A stretch of 64,000 nt of DNA from Chrysomallon squamiferum (Eukaryota; Mollusca; Gastropoda; Neomphalida; Peltospiridae), in assembly GCA_012295275.1 (NCBI GenBank), contig CM022670.1, forward strand, positions 18,668,698 through 18,732,697. Reading direction: 5' to 3'. Positions 49,204 through 61,321 of the stretch are shown here, one piece after another (the stretch's first letter is position 1; every line of letters begins with the position of its first letter). The notes beneath the pieces are model-generated. The model was not told the DNA's origin. It was given only the letters and a program-made list of their open reading frames with translations, and did no database searches. A program made the translations under genes and the position numbers.

Positions 49204-52200
49204 CATCACCATCATCATCATCATCATCATCATCATCATTATATCTGTTACTTTTGTTTAATAACCACTTAATTGTTTTTTAGACTATAGCCTGTCTATT
49301 TCTTTTAGTTTGTCCTGTTGTTATTATTATTAGTATTATTATTACCATTATTGTTGTTGTTGTTGTTGTTGTTGTTGTTACTACTACTCCATGTGGTATG
49401 TGCTTTCCAGTATGTCTAGATCAGGGGTGCGCATGTGGCCATGGGAAAGATGAAGTGCAGCCGTGGGAAGGATGTCGCCTGATCACATTTAACATGTCAT
49501 TTGAAATATAATGAGGCTGCGTGTCAGCATAAACACTCATACACCATGAATTTCCTATGACTGTTAGTTACTGTACATAATGAGGCATCCAGTATTCATT
49601 TTTAGATCTTACAGTTTTAAAGTTGTCATTTAGCAAAAGTAATAAATATTATTAATAACTGTTTTATTTTAACTTTAATTGGAATCACAGAGTGATGAAG
49701 TTAATTCTTATGGAAACATATAAATGCATCCATTATTTATAAGCAGCATTTTAAGTCACAGAGGTTCATTATTAGAAAATTATGCAAAATCACATATGTT
49801 ACACTTTTATGTAACCACAATAAGATAGTGCCAGTGAAGTTAAAGCGGCCTATAACATTAGAAAGTTTGCACACTGCTGGTCTAGATAAAATACCCTTTG
49901 CTGCTAATCAGTAAGATAACCCATAGAGCCATGGTACAGTATTTTCTCTCAGACATTAACTTATCATATTAAATATATGCATACCTAGTTAATCATTCTG
50001 TTCTTACTTGCACTGGTTTTATGCTAACAGGTTGGAGTGAAGGCACTGGTTGCTGCTCACGGTTACAAGGATTTAGACTATTATGAAATGTTGTTTCATC
50101 TCATTCCTGAACTGGCTAGCAATCATTCTTCAACAGTTTCCAGCCATTTGTAGGTGACAAACATTTCTTTCTGTTGTCAACTATCATTTTATTACTGAAA
50201 CAATTATGATAATGGAGTTGGTCTTTGTTATTATGGGAATATTTTTGTATTGATTTGATTGCTACTAATCTTTTGTTAAATTTTGTAAAATCTTCTGGTG
50301 ACATATTGCCTATATAAATATATGATATGTTTATGCATATATCATGGTAATTTGTTTTCTGATATTTTGTTTTTGTTGTTGTTGTTTTTCTGTAGTTTTC
50401 ATTTTATTTTATTTTTTTGTTCTGCCTATCACTACTAGTATAACATATGGATATTACTCTTACATTTCTTTCAACATTTCAGATTACCAGAACTGAAATT
50501 TATAATGATGCTTGGCAAAGAGAAGTATAAGTAAGTATTATGGCAGTTTTTTTTTTTATGTTAAATCAGTATTCATTCACTGATCAGAAGTATCTTTCTA
50601 AACATACTGTTATATTCTATTTTATATCTTGCAGTGGGGCCTTGCTGTTTTCTGAAGTTATGGAAGCAGGAACCAGTGAACATCGTAGAGCTATTTTAGA
50701 TCTACAGAACAAGCTACAGTTTGATGATCCCATCAATATTCAGTTCACTTCAGTAAATCCTCATTTTAATTTTACTATTAAAGACATTGATCAAATTCAA
50801 AGCTAATTAATTTTCATGGATTAATTGATTGCATTTATGGCAAAGTTGTGGTTACAAAGGAATAGTTCTGATGAGTTTTCAACATACATAATGTTTTCTA
50901 TTATGTGTTTAAAATTTATTAGTTGATAGCATTCTAATTTAATTAATATGAGCACATATAGCTAAATATCCCAATTCATGAATCATTTAAAACAATATTA
51001 TCTCATCATATGTGTGTGTGTATGTATATATATATATATATATTGTGCCATTGCAACAATCAACAAAACAACAAAAATAACTGTAAATTTATATTTCACT
51101 TTTGCCTCATGGATAAAATATTATATTTCAATTAAAGGGTACTACAGGAACTCCCAAAGGTGCAACACTTTCACATCACAATATTGTCAACAACAGTTAT
51201 TTTGTTGGTCAGCGTTTGGATTATCACAAAATGGTAAGACTTATTTAAACATTTTGTGAATTATCCAAATGAAATAAAACTTGTATGAAACAATTTTCCT
51301 CTTCTGCAACAACAACTACAACAACTGCACATGCTGTTTTTGTACACTGTAATATTACTGAAAATTCAGAATAAACGTATGTATAAAAAGAATTTTTATA
51401 AAATCAGACAACCCATTAATATTAACTATGGAATGAATAAATTAATGTTTGTTTAATATTGATAGTTATTGTATAATGATTATAAGGAAATGGAAACTCA
51501 CTGATTAATTAAAAATATATACCAGAAGATTTGGTAAACCATTTATGAGCTACAGGTTAGAATGGGACATTACTCATTGGGATTTCTAACCACTGAGGCT
51601 ACCCGCTCAGCATTTTGTGTATGAGGATTTGGCTGGATGTAAAATATTGTTGCTTCAGTTCTTTTGATCTGTTTTTATTTCAGTTTATATATTAACTAAT
51701 TATGATTTATATTTGCAGGATTCTCGTATATGTATGCCAGTTCCACTGTATCACACATTTGGATGTGTTTTGGGGTCCTTGCAGATAATTCACTATCCAG
51801 CTTGTTGCATCTTCCCTTCCCAGACCTTTGAACCAGAGACATGCTTGAAAGCAGTTCAAGATGAGAGGTGAAAATTTGCATGTTACTATAATAAATTGTT
51901 TATTTACATTTAAAACAACATAAAATTAATAATGTAAAGAAAGGTATAAAAATGTTGTCAAGATAATACCGCTGGTTTTTGTTATTAATATCATCACCAT
52001 CATCTTCATTATCATCATCTTATTATGATTATTATTATTATTATTATTTAATAAAATAAGAAAGAAAATTATTAGACTTCTTTTTTTTTTTTACATGGAA
52101 ACATTCATATTTTTTCAGATGTACAGCTCTATATGGAGTGCCCACGATGTTCATTGACATGTTGAATCTTCCATCTTTTTCTAAATACGACCTGTCTTCC

Positions 52201-52352
52201 CTTTACACAGGAATTATGGCTGGATCACAGTGTCCAAGACAGGTCATGAAAGATGTCCGAGACAAGATGCACATGCAGGGGGTTACTGTTAGTATTTGTT
52301 TTTTGTACAGAAAATGTGTTTATCTATATGTGTGTATGTTCTTCTTTTTTTT

Positions 52353-52388
<36 letters not shown>

Positions 52389-54626
52389 TTTTACAATGTA
52401 TTATTATTATTTTTTTATTATTAACTTTATTTTTTTTTGTTCATTTTTTTTTTTAATAATTTGTAACAAACATTTTTTTTTTTTTTTTTTTTCATGATTT
52501 AAAAAAAAAAAAAATTAGGTTTTTAAACCTGTAGAATTGATTTTAATTACCTTGACCTAATATAATAATTTTTCAGTGAAGATGTTTTTAGGAGTCATTA
52601 ATCATCCATATTTTTCTTCCAGGTTTGTTATGGAACCACAGAAAACAGTCCTGTGACTTTTCAGACCTACCATGACTCGCCTGTTGAAAAAAGAATATCA
52701 ACAATTGGTCTTCCTACTGATCATGTTGAGGTAACTAATATGTAAAATCTGAACTCATTTAATAATATTTAATTTAACATTTGATAAATTGTAATACTGA
52801 ATATTAGACGACAACCATGATAAGTCCAAAAACAACAATTTTTATATTTGCTCATAGTATGTTCTGCAGTGACATTTGACTGGATTATCTTAAGCATCGA
52901 TCGGTCATGATACTTAATTCCAAAACAAAGCCAAGAATAACTATGACCGACAAAGAACCAATTTCACAGATAACTTGAAAATCTTTTACACTAATTTTCT
53001 TGAAAAATGGATATATCTTGGTTGTGCATTAATGTATATGTATATTAAATTTAATATTTTCTGTCTCTAAATGTAACTCATACATACACACACTCTTAAA
53101 AGAGTAATTTAATTTGACTTTACATGGTAGACGAAGATTGTGAATGAAAATTATGAAGTGGTTCCAGTGGGTGAACGGGGAGAAATTTGTACAAGAGGCT
53201 TTACAACATTTCTTGGTTACTGGCAAGATGATAGCAAGACTGATGAAGTTGTCACACGTGATAGATGGTATCACACAGGGTATGTAATATAATATGTGTA
53301 TGTATGCATGGGTGGGTGTGTTTGTGTGTGACTTATATACAGTTATATATATGTAATATATATATATATGCTGCAAAGATAAATAAATTCAAAAGAACAC
53401 TTGTTGTAAATATTAAGATTAAGTAATTTTAATATAACAATTTTCTTCCAGTGATATAGGTGTATTTGATGAAGAAGGATACTGTAGCATTGTGGGAAGG
53501 AAAAAAGATCTGATTATTCGAGGAGGAGAAAACATTTACCCAAAAGAGCTTGAAGAACTTCTTTACAAGAATCCAAAAATAGTTGATGTTCAGGTTTGTG
53601 ATTTGTGATCATTTATTGTTCACTTTTTAACTTTAAATACTGGAATTTACAATATGTTAAATCATTCACTAATATATAAGATGTTTTTACCTTTTGAATT
53701 CTATAACATTTACCTAGTAATATAGCAGTGAGTTGTAGCTTTGTGATTATAATTAATGCTGCTTGAGCTATTTTCTTTTCTAGCCCTTTATACATTACTG
53801 GTTTTTAAGAGAATGAAGTGTTCTTTCTTGTCTATGAGAAGGCACAAAATAAAAGGTCCTTTGATGTTAATGGAAAAATGTTTTCTCGAAGATTAATAAC
53901 CAAAGATAGAAAATGGAGAAATATAAGATTATATCATTAAACAAAACAAACTAATAGTAATTGTTAAAATATTATTTGCAACATTTGAGTACACTCTTCA
54001 GCCTAATATTGTAGTAATTACAATTCAGGTTATTGGTGTGCCTGATGCTAGAACAGGGGAGGAAGTGTGTGCTTGGATTAAACTGAAGGAAAATACCACA
54101 GCCACAGAACAAGAGATTAAAGATTATTGTAAAGAAAGGGTGAACAAATTTATAATTTCAAAGAACACATTTGTTAAAGAACATTTAAAGCTATCAACTT
54201 TTATATTATTTATTTCTTTTGCATATGTCAATCAATATTTCTTTAACATAAATATATGTCTAAAGAATTATTTTTTATTTTTTATTACTATTTATCTTTA
54301 TCTGTAGGTTGAGAAATTTGATCAACCTATCCATTCATCCTTCAAATAAGAAACCAATTGTCTATAATAATTATATTAGTACTGGTATTTCTTTTACAAA
54401 TTTCATAACAACAGTCCAATTTATGTACTTTTTATTAATTTGTTTTCTTTCAGTTTAATTTAATTTTAATTTTAATTTGTTTTTTAAGGTTTCAAAATTC
54501 AAGGTTCCACGATACATTCTGTTTGTTGAAGAATTTCCTCTCACTGTCAGTGGAAAGATTCAGAAGTTTAAAATGAGGGAGCAGTCAACCAAAATCTTAA
54601 ACCTTGAACATCTTCATCCTCACTAA
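42925..54626 (+). CDS. ACSF2: Acyl-CoA synthetase family member 2, mitochondrial, 15 coding exons
   Basis: Coding exons: 42925-42995, 47750-47933, 48310-48438, 48937-48990, 50031-50149, 50483-50530, 50635-50752, 51138-51233, 51719-51867, 52119-52287, 52623-52730, 53131-53279, 53452-53593, 54029-54139, 54489-54626. All phases join to 594 residues (human 615). The enzyme makes acyl-AMP from medium-chain fatty acid and ATP, then acyl-CoA. ANL motifs appear in order: P-loop [10 protein letters not shown] (~240-249), YGTTENSP (~382), WYHTGD (~461-466), hinge [16 protein letters not shown] (~480) and catalytic K572 in SGKIQKFK. The body from 47750 on is certain. The first exon is inferred: it has the right phase, a good donor (GTAATG), and gives a basic Ser/His-rich leader ending KRRFCST, which looks like a mitochondrial presequence cleavage site. 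Intron 1 (4.75 kb) holds a Tigger relic and a SINE; intron 4 holds a hAT element nested in a SINE. Confidence 0.93.
43611..43680. repeat. (TTA)n microsatellite
   Basis: About 23 uninterrupted triplets. Confidence 0.95.
43989..45279 (-). mobile_element. Tigger/jerky-like transposon relic, internally deleted
   Basis: A degenerate transposase C-terminal third lies on the minus strand (44449-45130). At the ends, TAATTCTAGCCCC on the plus strand near 44004 matches CAATTCTGGTCCCC, read on the minus strand near 45260, in inverted orientation. These are possible terminal inverted repeats. The N-terminal two thirds of the transposase are missing, which implies internal deletion. The exact ends and the TA target duplication could not be fixed. 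Confidence 0.55.
44449..45130 (-). pseudogene. DDE transposase C-terminal remnant (pogo/Tigger superfamily)
   Basis: Reading on the minus strand from 45130: [20 protein letters not shown], then [18 protein letters not shown], a frameshift, [20 protein letters not shown], a stop, then [21 protein letters not shown] final open part of 79 codons (44449-44688) begins [19 protein letters not shown] and is strongly basic and coiled. The LPSHTSH...LDV motif followed by a GF(K/R)xTGI(x)xFNP block is typical of this superfamily near the last catalytic aspartate. Several stops and at least one frameshift show that it is dead. Confidence 0.75.
46593..46633. repeat. (CA)n microsatellite
   Basis: About 20 CA dinucleotides in ACSF2 intron 1. 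Confidence 0.95.
47321..47622 (+). mobile_element. Nearly full-length tRNA-derived SINE
   Basis: In order: CAGTAGTAAAACATCCACT resembles a tRNA A-box region, and GGTTCAATGAATCC resembles a B box (GGTTCRANNCC). The body follows (ATTGGGCTTCTGTTGTTCCAG, TGTGGTTTGTACTATCCTG, AAAAGATCATTGCTGCT, GGCAGCAGGTTTCCTATCTC). The tail is AATAAATAAAATGT, then GTTAAATAAAATATTTCC and a TTCT-rich end. This order matches, from memory, a SINE common in gastropod genomes. It ends about 130 bp before the acceptor of ACSF2 exon 2. Confidence 0.65.
49138..49385. repeat. Compound trinucleotide cluster (ACT, ATT, ATC, GTT)
   Basis: Successive runs of ACT, ATT, ATC and GTT triplets in ACSF2 intron 4, ending next to the interrupted SINE. 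Confidence 0.85.
49389..49960 (+). mobile_element. SINE copy split by a hAT insertion
   Basis: The left part (49389-49421) reads CCATGTGGTATGTGCTTTCC. The right part, from 49880, reads GTCTAGATAAAATACCCTTT followed by GCTGCTAATCAG, then a degenerate AACCCATAGAGCCATGG and TTTTCTCTCAGAC. With the hAT element and one target copy removed, the halves line up with consecutive parts of the copy at 47321-47622 (TGTGGTTTGTACTATCCTG, then AAAAGATCATTGCTGCT). Confidence 0.6.
49422..49879. mobile_element. Non-autonomous hAT transposon with perfect 8-bp target duplication
   Basis: The 458-bp element starts CAGGGGTGCGCA and ends with TTTGCACACTGCTG, whose reverse complement is CAGCAGTGTGCA. These are short imperfect terminal inverted repeats. 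GTCTAGAT flanks it on both sides (49414-49421 and 49880-49887), an exact 8-bp duplication that fits the nTnTAGAn preference known for hAT elements. No transposase fragment is visible inside, so it must have moved with enzyme from elsewhere. It lies in ACSF2 intron 4. Confidence 0.88.
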
Positions 54627-56511
54627 CCAATTTTCTGAATCACAAAACAATTTGATATAAATCCCCAAAATATTTTAAATTAAGACAATGTACTTACATC
54701 AATTAAAAATGATTGATATGACTATTAAAAACTATCTATACAGTTGACACATGTAAGAGAAGTTCAAAAGTGGTTCTCAAATTGAACAGAAGTATTTGGA
54801 GATATTTCTTCAGGTTTTAATCACAAAATGAGCAGAATACATTATTCTAATATTATACTTCAGATAAATTAACTGAGCTATATACTTGCCATAATTTATT
54901 TTTCATTACTATTCTAATTCATACTAAGAGTCTAACACTATGAAAATAATTGTTTGTATGCAAGGAGATATTAACCATTTCTTCTCTTTTTTTCTTCTGT
55001 TTCTGCAGACACAAGAATAAACCAATTCTGAATATTCCAAAATGATTGTTTTGTTAGTGAAACCCAACCATTACTAACAACAAATTATGAAAATAAATTT
55101 ACAAACCCAAACTGATCACAGAAGCTGCCATTTTCCTTCTTCCCCTTTACCTGAAGTAATTACATATATGGAAATCTGAATAAAACATGATTCAGACTTT
55201 TTACATTTCATTATAAGGAACATATGTCAGCCTGCATATGTGCTTATAAGCTTGTTATTATGTTTTCTTTCTTTATTATCAATCATGATTATATAATCCA
55301 TTAATACAAAATTCATTTATACTTAGAATATTTATTGGGATTGCACAAATATTACATTAATCTATTATTTTATATTAATAACAGTATTATAAACAGTATT
55401 CCATTTTCTTTTTGTTTATTATTATTATTTTATTTTTTTAGTTTAAAGGTTTAAATTTAATATATTAGCAGACTTTTCAATTTAATTTTTCTCTTTTTTT
55501 TAAAGTTTTCTGTTGTATTTTAGTATGTTTGCCATTATATCTTGAAGGACTGGAATATTCCTTTAATTTCTGGCAAAAATAGTTGTTATATATTTACTTA
55601 TTTACACAATATATCTTTTGTTGTCATTATTAACAGAGTTATTAATTTGGATAAATATAATATTAATAAATTTATAGTTTAGCAAATACTTAATAAACTG
55701 TTTTCTGTTTCATTCCAATTTTGTATCTATGCAGAAGTATTATAATTTGTTATATACACCTTCAGATTTAATATAAGATTATTATTATTATTATTATTTA
55801 ACATTGATATATATCAAATTCAGAAAATCAAAATAAATTAACCAAAGTTAAATATAAGAAAATCACTTGCTATATATATATTTTTATATACATTTTCATA
55901 TTTTTTTAATTTTTAATTTAAAAAAAAAAAAAACACCAATAAAATACTTTGATTATAATAAAAAGTGTTGTCTTATTATTTTGTAAAACACAAGTGATAT
56001 GTTTCGCATTCAAAGAGATGTCACTTGTATGATCTAGCAAAAAAGGTACATCCCTTGTTAATCAATTAGGAATATAATATGGCAGTACATATTTGCTTTT
56101 TCATACTAACTTATAATATTTAAGTCATTTAATATATTTAGATAATGAACTTTAATATTAAATAACTTTTCACTTGCGTACCTTAGCAAAACAAATAATG
56201 TGTGTGTGTGTGCGGGGGGGGTGTTCCGCTTAATATAAATACGCGAATCTAAAGAATGTGTAGGAAGGGAGATAACCTATAAACACGACGACAAGAATTA
56301 ATAAAATAGTTACTGAAATTGTACAAATAACAGCTATATAAAGGAAAAATAAATACATATAAAATCATACATTCAAGTTCCATGGAAGTTACGGGTTTTA
56401 TTTTTGTGTGTGTGTGTGTGGTTTTTTTAACCATCAGTCGAACTTGATCCCAGCATTTTGTTAGCTGACGTGTAACTCGAACTCAGTTTTCTTCTTTTAC
56501 TCAGTATCGAA
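54627..56511. other. ACSF2 3' UTR and intergenic region before SRA1
   Basis: AT-rich sequence with several AATAAA signals (for example near 55093), so ACSF2 polyadenylation could occur at several sites. It includes one copy of a dispersed 59-bp repeat (55724-55782) with an ATT tail. Just before SRA1 there is a CRE-like TGACGTG near 56466. No gene is seen. Confidence 0.55.
55724..55805. repeat. Dispersed 59-bp repeat with ATT tail, copy 1
   Basis: Bases 55724-55782 are identical to 59540-59598. They begin TATCTATGCAGAAGTATTAT and end AATATAAGATTAT, and an ATT microsatellite follows in both copies. Sequence upstream of the match does not align, so the boundary is sharp on that side. Confidence 0.9.
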
Positions 56512-57416
56512 ATGGCGTCCAGGCCAGGTTAGTGAAATTTGTTTGCTAAGAAATGACAAGCAATGAAGCATGTTTTTTTTTTCATGAATGATTAGATTAT
56601 CAGTATTATAAAATACAGACACTGAGATATAACATTTTTCCTGGAGCGATAAGAAATTGAGAATTTGCCTTTTAATTTGAATGTTTGTTTTTATTCTAAA
56701 CAAATATTTTTTTTTAGAGTAGCGGTGTCATTACTTTTTGTAGTTGCTCAGCTTGCTATCATTTTCCTGAATGTATTGCAAGTTTAAAAAAACCCACATA
56801 ACAAAAACAAGAACCACTAGATACAAAATAGTTTTAGAGCGAAAAACAGTAAATACATATTATTTTCTTACAGTACTTTAACTGGAAAAAGTTCTCAGAG
56901 TTAAACATATTTTTAATCATTTTAAGTTATTATAATATTAAATAATTAATATAAAATACAGCACACACTTTAATAATACTCTATAATTATTTTAGAATCG
57001 TTAACTGAGATTTGTTTTTTTAATGATTAAAAGCACTAATCAGTCAAATCACATTAATAATATGATTATAACATTTATTTATTTGTTTTGTTTGTATGCA
57101 TTATGTTAAAAATCATTTATTCTTTTTCATTTTTAACTTCACAATGAACTGATATGGGGGGGGGAATTCTTCATATATCATGATAAATAGCATTAATTAA
57201 TTAATTTATTTCATTTTTATGTTAACAGGCAATCCAGACAGAGGATGGAATGATCCACCCATGTTTGGTTTTGAAGCACCTGTTTCTTCAAACACATCAT
57301 CACGTAGAACCTTATTAAACAAACGAGTTGCATATCCACTGAATTCAAATATAACAAACAGTGCCTCTGTTTTACCCACAGGTTAGTTAGAATGTATAGG
57401 TAAAACTTTAATATAC

Positions 57417-57447
<31 letters not shown>

Positions 57448-59179
57448 TGTGTGTTTTTTTCTGGGGACGTTTTTTGTTTTTAAATTATTTTCAGTTAAAC
57501 ATAAAATGTTATCAAAATGACATCTTCCTAAAAGCGAATAACTCTCTTCTTTATAATGTTTTATTAATTTCTTTCCAATTGCTGCAACAAAGAAAAAAAG
57601 AAAGAAAAAATCGACAAAATTAATTCGTAAATTGAGTACTTTGTTTTGTGGCCATATAATGGGCAAAATGCCAAAATTATCTATCAAATTCTGTTGATGC
57701 ATTTTAAAAAATCTCATCCTTTTTGTTTCCGACAATGATGCTTCATATAAATTTCCATTTCTTAGAAACTTAATATCTGTTAATATTAAAATGGTCTGAG
57801 GTATTATTATTTTATGTTTCATTTCATATAGACATGTTGCAGTTAATGTTTGATTACATTTACTTAAACACACACATACATACACAGACACAGATACAGA
57901 CATACATATAATGAAACACATATATTGCTTTAAATTTTAGTAAATATGCTGAATCCTGCAGAAGGTCCTCCTAAACTCCCAAATGTTCAGATTCTACCTC
58001 CTGCAGAAAACATATCAACCCCTGAGCCTCTGCCTGTTGTTGTCCCAACTCTTCTGCCTTGCCCCAAAGAGGACATGGTTGTCCATCCTGGTGTGGCAGT
58101 TAGGCAGGAGTCAAATGAAAGAGCATCAAGCATTTTGCAGAGACTTGGAGTTTGTAGTGATAATGAACTTAGTGAATACATTGATGATGGTCTAAAGCTG
58201 TGTATAGAAAAGTGTAGAGAGAAGTTACAGGTAGGCATATGTTTTATATAATTAACTGTAATTAATGTAGAATGCATACCAATGGTTATTTTGGTACTCA
58301 TTTCATTTCTGTGTGAATATACACAGTATTTGATCATTTTCTGTTATTTAAGAAAACCTTTGTTAATGTTTACATATATATCAAAAATATACTGTGTGTG
58401 CCTAAAAGTGATTGTTTAATATTTGCTAATAGTATAATATAATACTGTATTAACAAATGCATGGAGATTCATGGTAGACACCAATTTCATTTTTGTATAC
58501 CGTCTTAAAAAAATAAAATAATAATAACACCCTAAAAGTAAGAGATTCCAAGATAACTAATAATGACTTTGAAAGTTTTTATGTTCATACTAACACACAC
58601 AGAAATTAACATCATCTCCATAATATATTTAAAATACAAAATATATAAAGCTTCATATGGACTTAGAATGATAAGGTTTTCAGAATTATTCAGTTGTTCT
58701 TTTAGCATCATCAGCAGTACTCCCATATAAACATTTTTATAAGCTTTTTTAATGTACAATTGTATTGACAGGCAAGGGCTTTAGAAGAGATCACAAGAAA
58801 AATAACAGTTATGCAAGAGATGTGGGAAGCAGGAAAGTTCTCAGAAAGTGTAAAAACTCATTTAGGTTGCCTTATTAAAGGTAAGCTTGTTAATATTATA
58901 TTTGCAAAATTAACAACTTGATAGTAAAATTGTTTACACTTTCTGAATATAATTCTAAGTGTTGCTTTAAACACCATAACATAAAGATAGTTCAACAAAA
59001 TAAATGTTTGGTAAAACAAAAATGAAATACTTTACTGAAATAAAAGTAAATTTTGTTTTCTAAATTTTGGCTGTGTAACAGTCAGTAGTATTTTTAGAGT
59101 GATTTTCAGTGAATGCTTGTTGTAATGAGAAAATTAATTCATTTAATTGATTTGAAAAAATGTATTATTATTTTAATTT

Positions 59180-59246
<67 letters not shown>

Positions 59247-59614
59247 TTTCAAATTTAAATTATTTGACTTCATTATTACTGGTTTTTTCCCACAAACTAC
59301 TGGTAACATATGAATATAATACTGGTAATTAAGAGAATTTTAATATCATTTACTGTCACTATTTTGTATTTGGTAATTAAAACAAAAAAGAAGAAACGAT
59401 AGAGAAAATCATAAACTTGTAGAATGTTTTTCATGTGTTACAGAATATTTGTGACATATTGATCAGCTCTTAGGTAAAGAAACTCTATGACTCAGACAGT
59501 CATTTTGACACAGAGGCGTATTTCTGAATGCTAATATTATATCTATGCAGAAGTATTATAATTTGTTATATACACCTTCAGATTTAATATAAGATTATGA
59601 TTATTATGATTATG

Positions 59615-59653
<39 letters not shown>

Positions 59654-61321
59654 TAACAATGTAATAGACATTATAAAAACCATGATAGATGCTGCCATTA
59701 AAAATTCTGTGAAACCAGCTATAAACTCAGCTGTAATATATACTATTATGGAAAGACGTCACTTATGTAGCTAAAATCTTTATTTGATTCTAATCTTTTT
59801 CATTTTACTGACTGTTTTAAATATAATACTGTATTCTATTTGGTTAGTGTATATGTCTTTATGTGTCTCAGGCTTTTACAGCTGCACTGAAATTTCTGAA
59901 TATAAAAGGCTGGATTCTTTTAAAATTAGTGCATACATGAAATACAAATATTTTTATTGACTGTAACAGCTGTCAGTGGTATTATATATACTGATATATA
60001 TGCATAAAGTTTTAGTCAAGTTATTGTACTTCTTAATAAATTCTTTAAATGTATTTTGGCATATTTTGTTTTATATTTATCCATAAATAACTTGTTAATC
60101 AGATTATAATTACTGGGGATTTATTTATAAATTATATTTTTGTTCTTTCAAAGAGTTAAATTATTTGACTTTGCTGTTTACTTCATTATTATTGTTATCA
60201 CTGTTATTGGTACTACTACACTTTCTACTACTATTAGTGATACCATTTCTATTACTGTTATAACTTATATATATATATTTTTATAATTATTAGTATAATA
60301 TTTATTTATTTTATTTTATTTTTTTATTTTTTAATTACTTTTTTATTCATAAAACATGAGAGTGTGTGTGTTGTATGTCTGTTTTTTATTTTTATTTATT
60401 TTCTAGCTTTGAAAGATGATAATTTTACAGAAGCACAAAGACTTCACCAGGTTTTAATGGTGGATCATACTAGTGAGGTATTTAAACAGTTTTTATTTGA
60501 TCTGTTTTATAAAATATATATTATTCTTAAAAAGTGTTTTCCAAAAATTGAATGTTTTTCTTATTTGACTGAAGTGTTCTGTAATAAAACAAAATATTAA
60601 AATATGATGGTTGCAGTATTAGTGGCACTTCATACACTTTTATTTTATACTTGTGAGTTAAATTCTGTTATCACACAAGCCTACTGATTATAAAAGTAAT
60701 GGGTTCACTGTTAGAAATCATTGATTATTGGAGTACACTGTACTGTATTTTCTCTTTACTAAAGCCTGTGATCAATAGAGAACATCTGGTGAGGTTCTTT
60801 GAACTAATTTTGTAATTGGCTTTTTTCTTATCAAAGTCATTAACTGTATATATTATTACAATAGCAGAAAGTCATTCTAATTGTAATTTTAATTTATTTT
60901 TTAAACACTAATCAAGGGTAATATAACAGCATTTAGAATATATAAATGAGCTATGTAATATTAAATGTAAAAGCAATATTTTAAATATGTATAATATTTG
61001 TTTGAACTTAAGTTTTTAAATCTTTTTGTTTTAGTGTAGTTAAAACAAATTTCACTTTGTAGGCTTGAATTGTTCAAGTTATGTATACACTTATATCTTT
61101 AAAAGAACAGTGAGATGAAATAAAAACATCAGTGTATATTCAGTTTCAGCTTGTCTGTTAAAATATTACAGGTTAATCAGTGGATGGTTGGCATTAAGAA
61201 ACTTATTCATGAAAGCCAGCTATTGGAAGAAAACTCAGAAACACAGTCACCGTCCAATGACAACAAAGAGGCTGACCTCAAGATAACACTGACACCTGCA
61301 ACAGCTGAGAAATCTGAATAG
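56512..61321 (+). CDS. SRA1: Steroid receptor RNA activator protein 1 (SRA1), 6 coding exons
   Basis: Coding exons: 56512-56527, 57229-57381, 57941-58230, 58772-58880, 60407-60477, 61172-61321. Phases join to 262 residues (human about 236). The conserved N-terminal motif GNPDRGWNDPPMF lies at residues 6-18, followed by RRTLLNKRVAYP. The middle (~57-110) is proline-rich and low-complexity. The C-terminal SRA1 domain (~115-235) is a helical bundle resembling Prp18, with the hallmark LMVDHTSEVNQWMVGIKKLI spanning the last exon junction. In mammals the locus yields both a non-coding RNA coactivator of nuclear receptors and this protein. Whether a functional RNA exists here cannot be seen, but the intact frame with motif conservation supports the protein. 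The start ATG sits in AAATGGCG, a YY1-like element common at housekeeping promoters. Exon 1 contributes only 16 coding bases. Intron 4 carries a TTTA microsatellite and a dispersed repeat. Confidence 0.94.
57421..57449. repeat. (AC)n microsatellite
   Basis: About 14 AC dinucleotides in SRA1 intron 2. Confidence 0.9.
59181..59249. repeat. (TTTA)n microsatellite
   Basis: About 17 TTTA tetranucleotides in SRA1 intron 4. Confidence 0.95.
59540..59660. repeat. Dispersed 59-bp repeat with ATT tail, copy 2
   Basis: Bases 59540-59598 are identical to 55724-55782. They are followed by GATT/ATT repeats and then ATTTAACA, which also closes the other copy. It lies in SRA1 intron 4, in the same orientation as copy 1. 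Confidence 0.9.

Noticed and set aside
52138-52497. 119-codon ORF over an ACSF2 exon
   Set aside because: Its first 50 codons are the genuine exon 52119-52287. The remainder is read-through into a T-rich intron.
57217-57921. 234-codon ORF on the minus strand
   Set aside because: It is antisense to SRA1 exon 2 and intron 2, includes a translated AC microsatellite, and has no recognisable domain.
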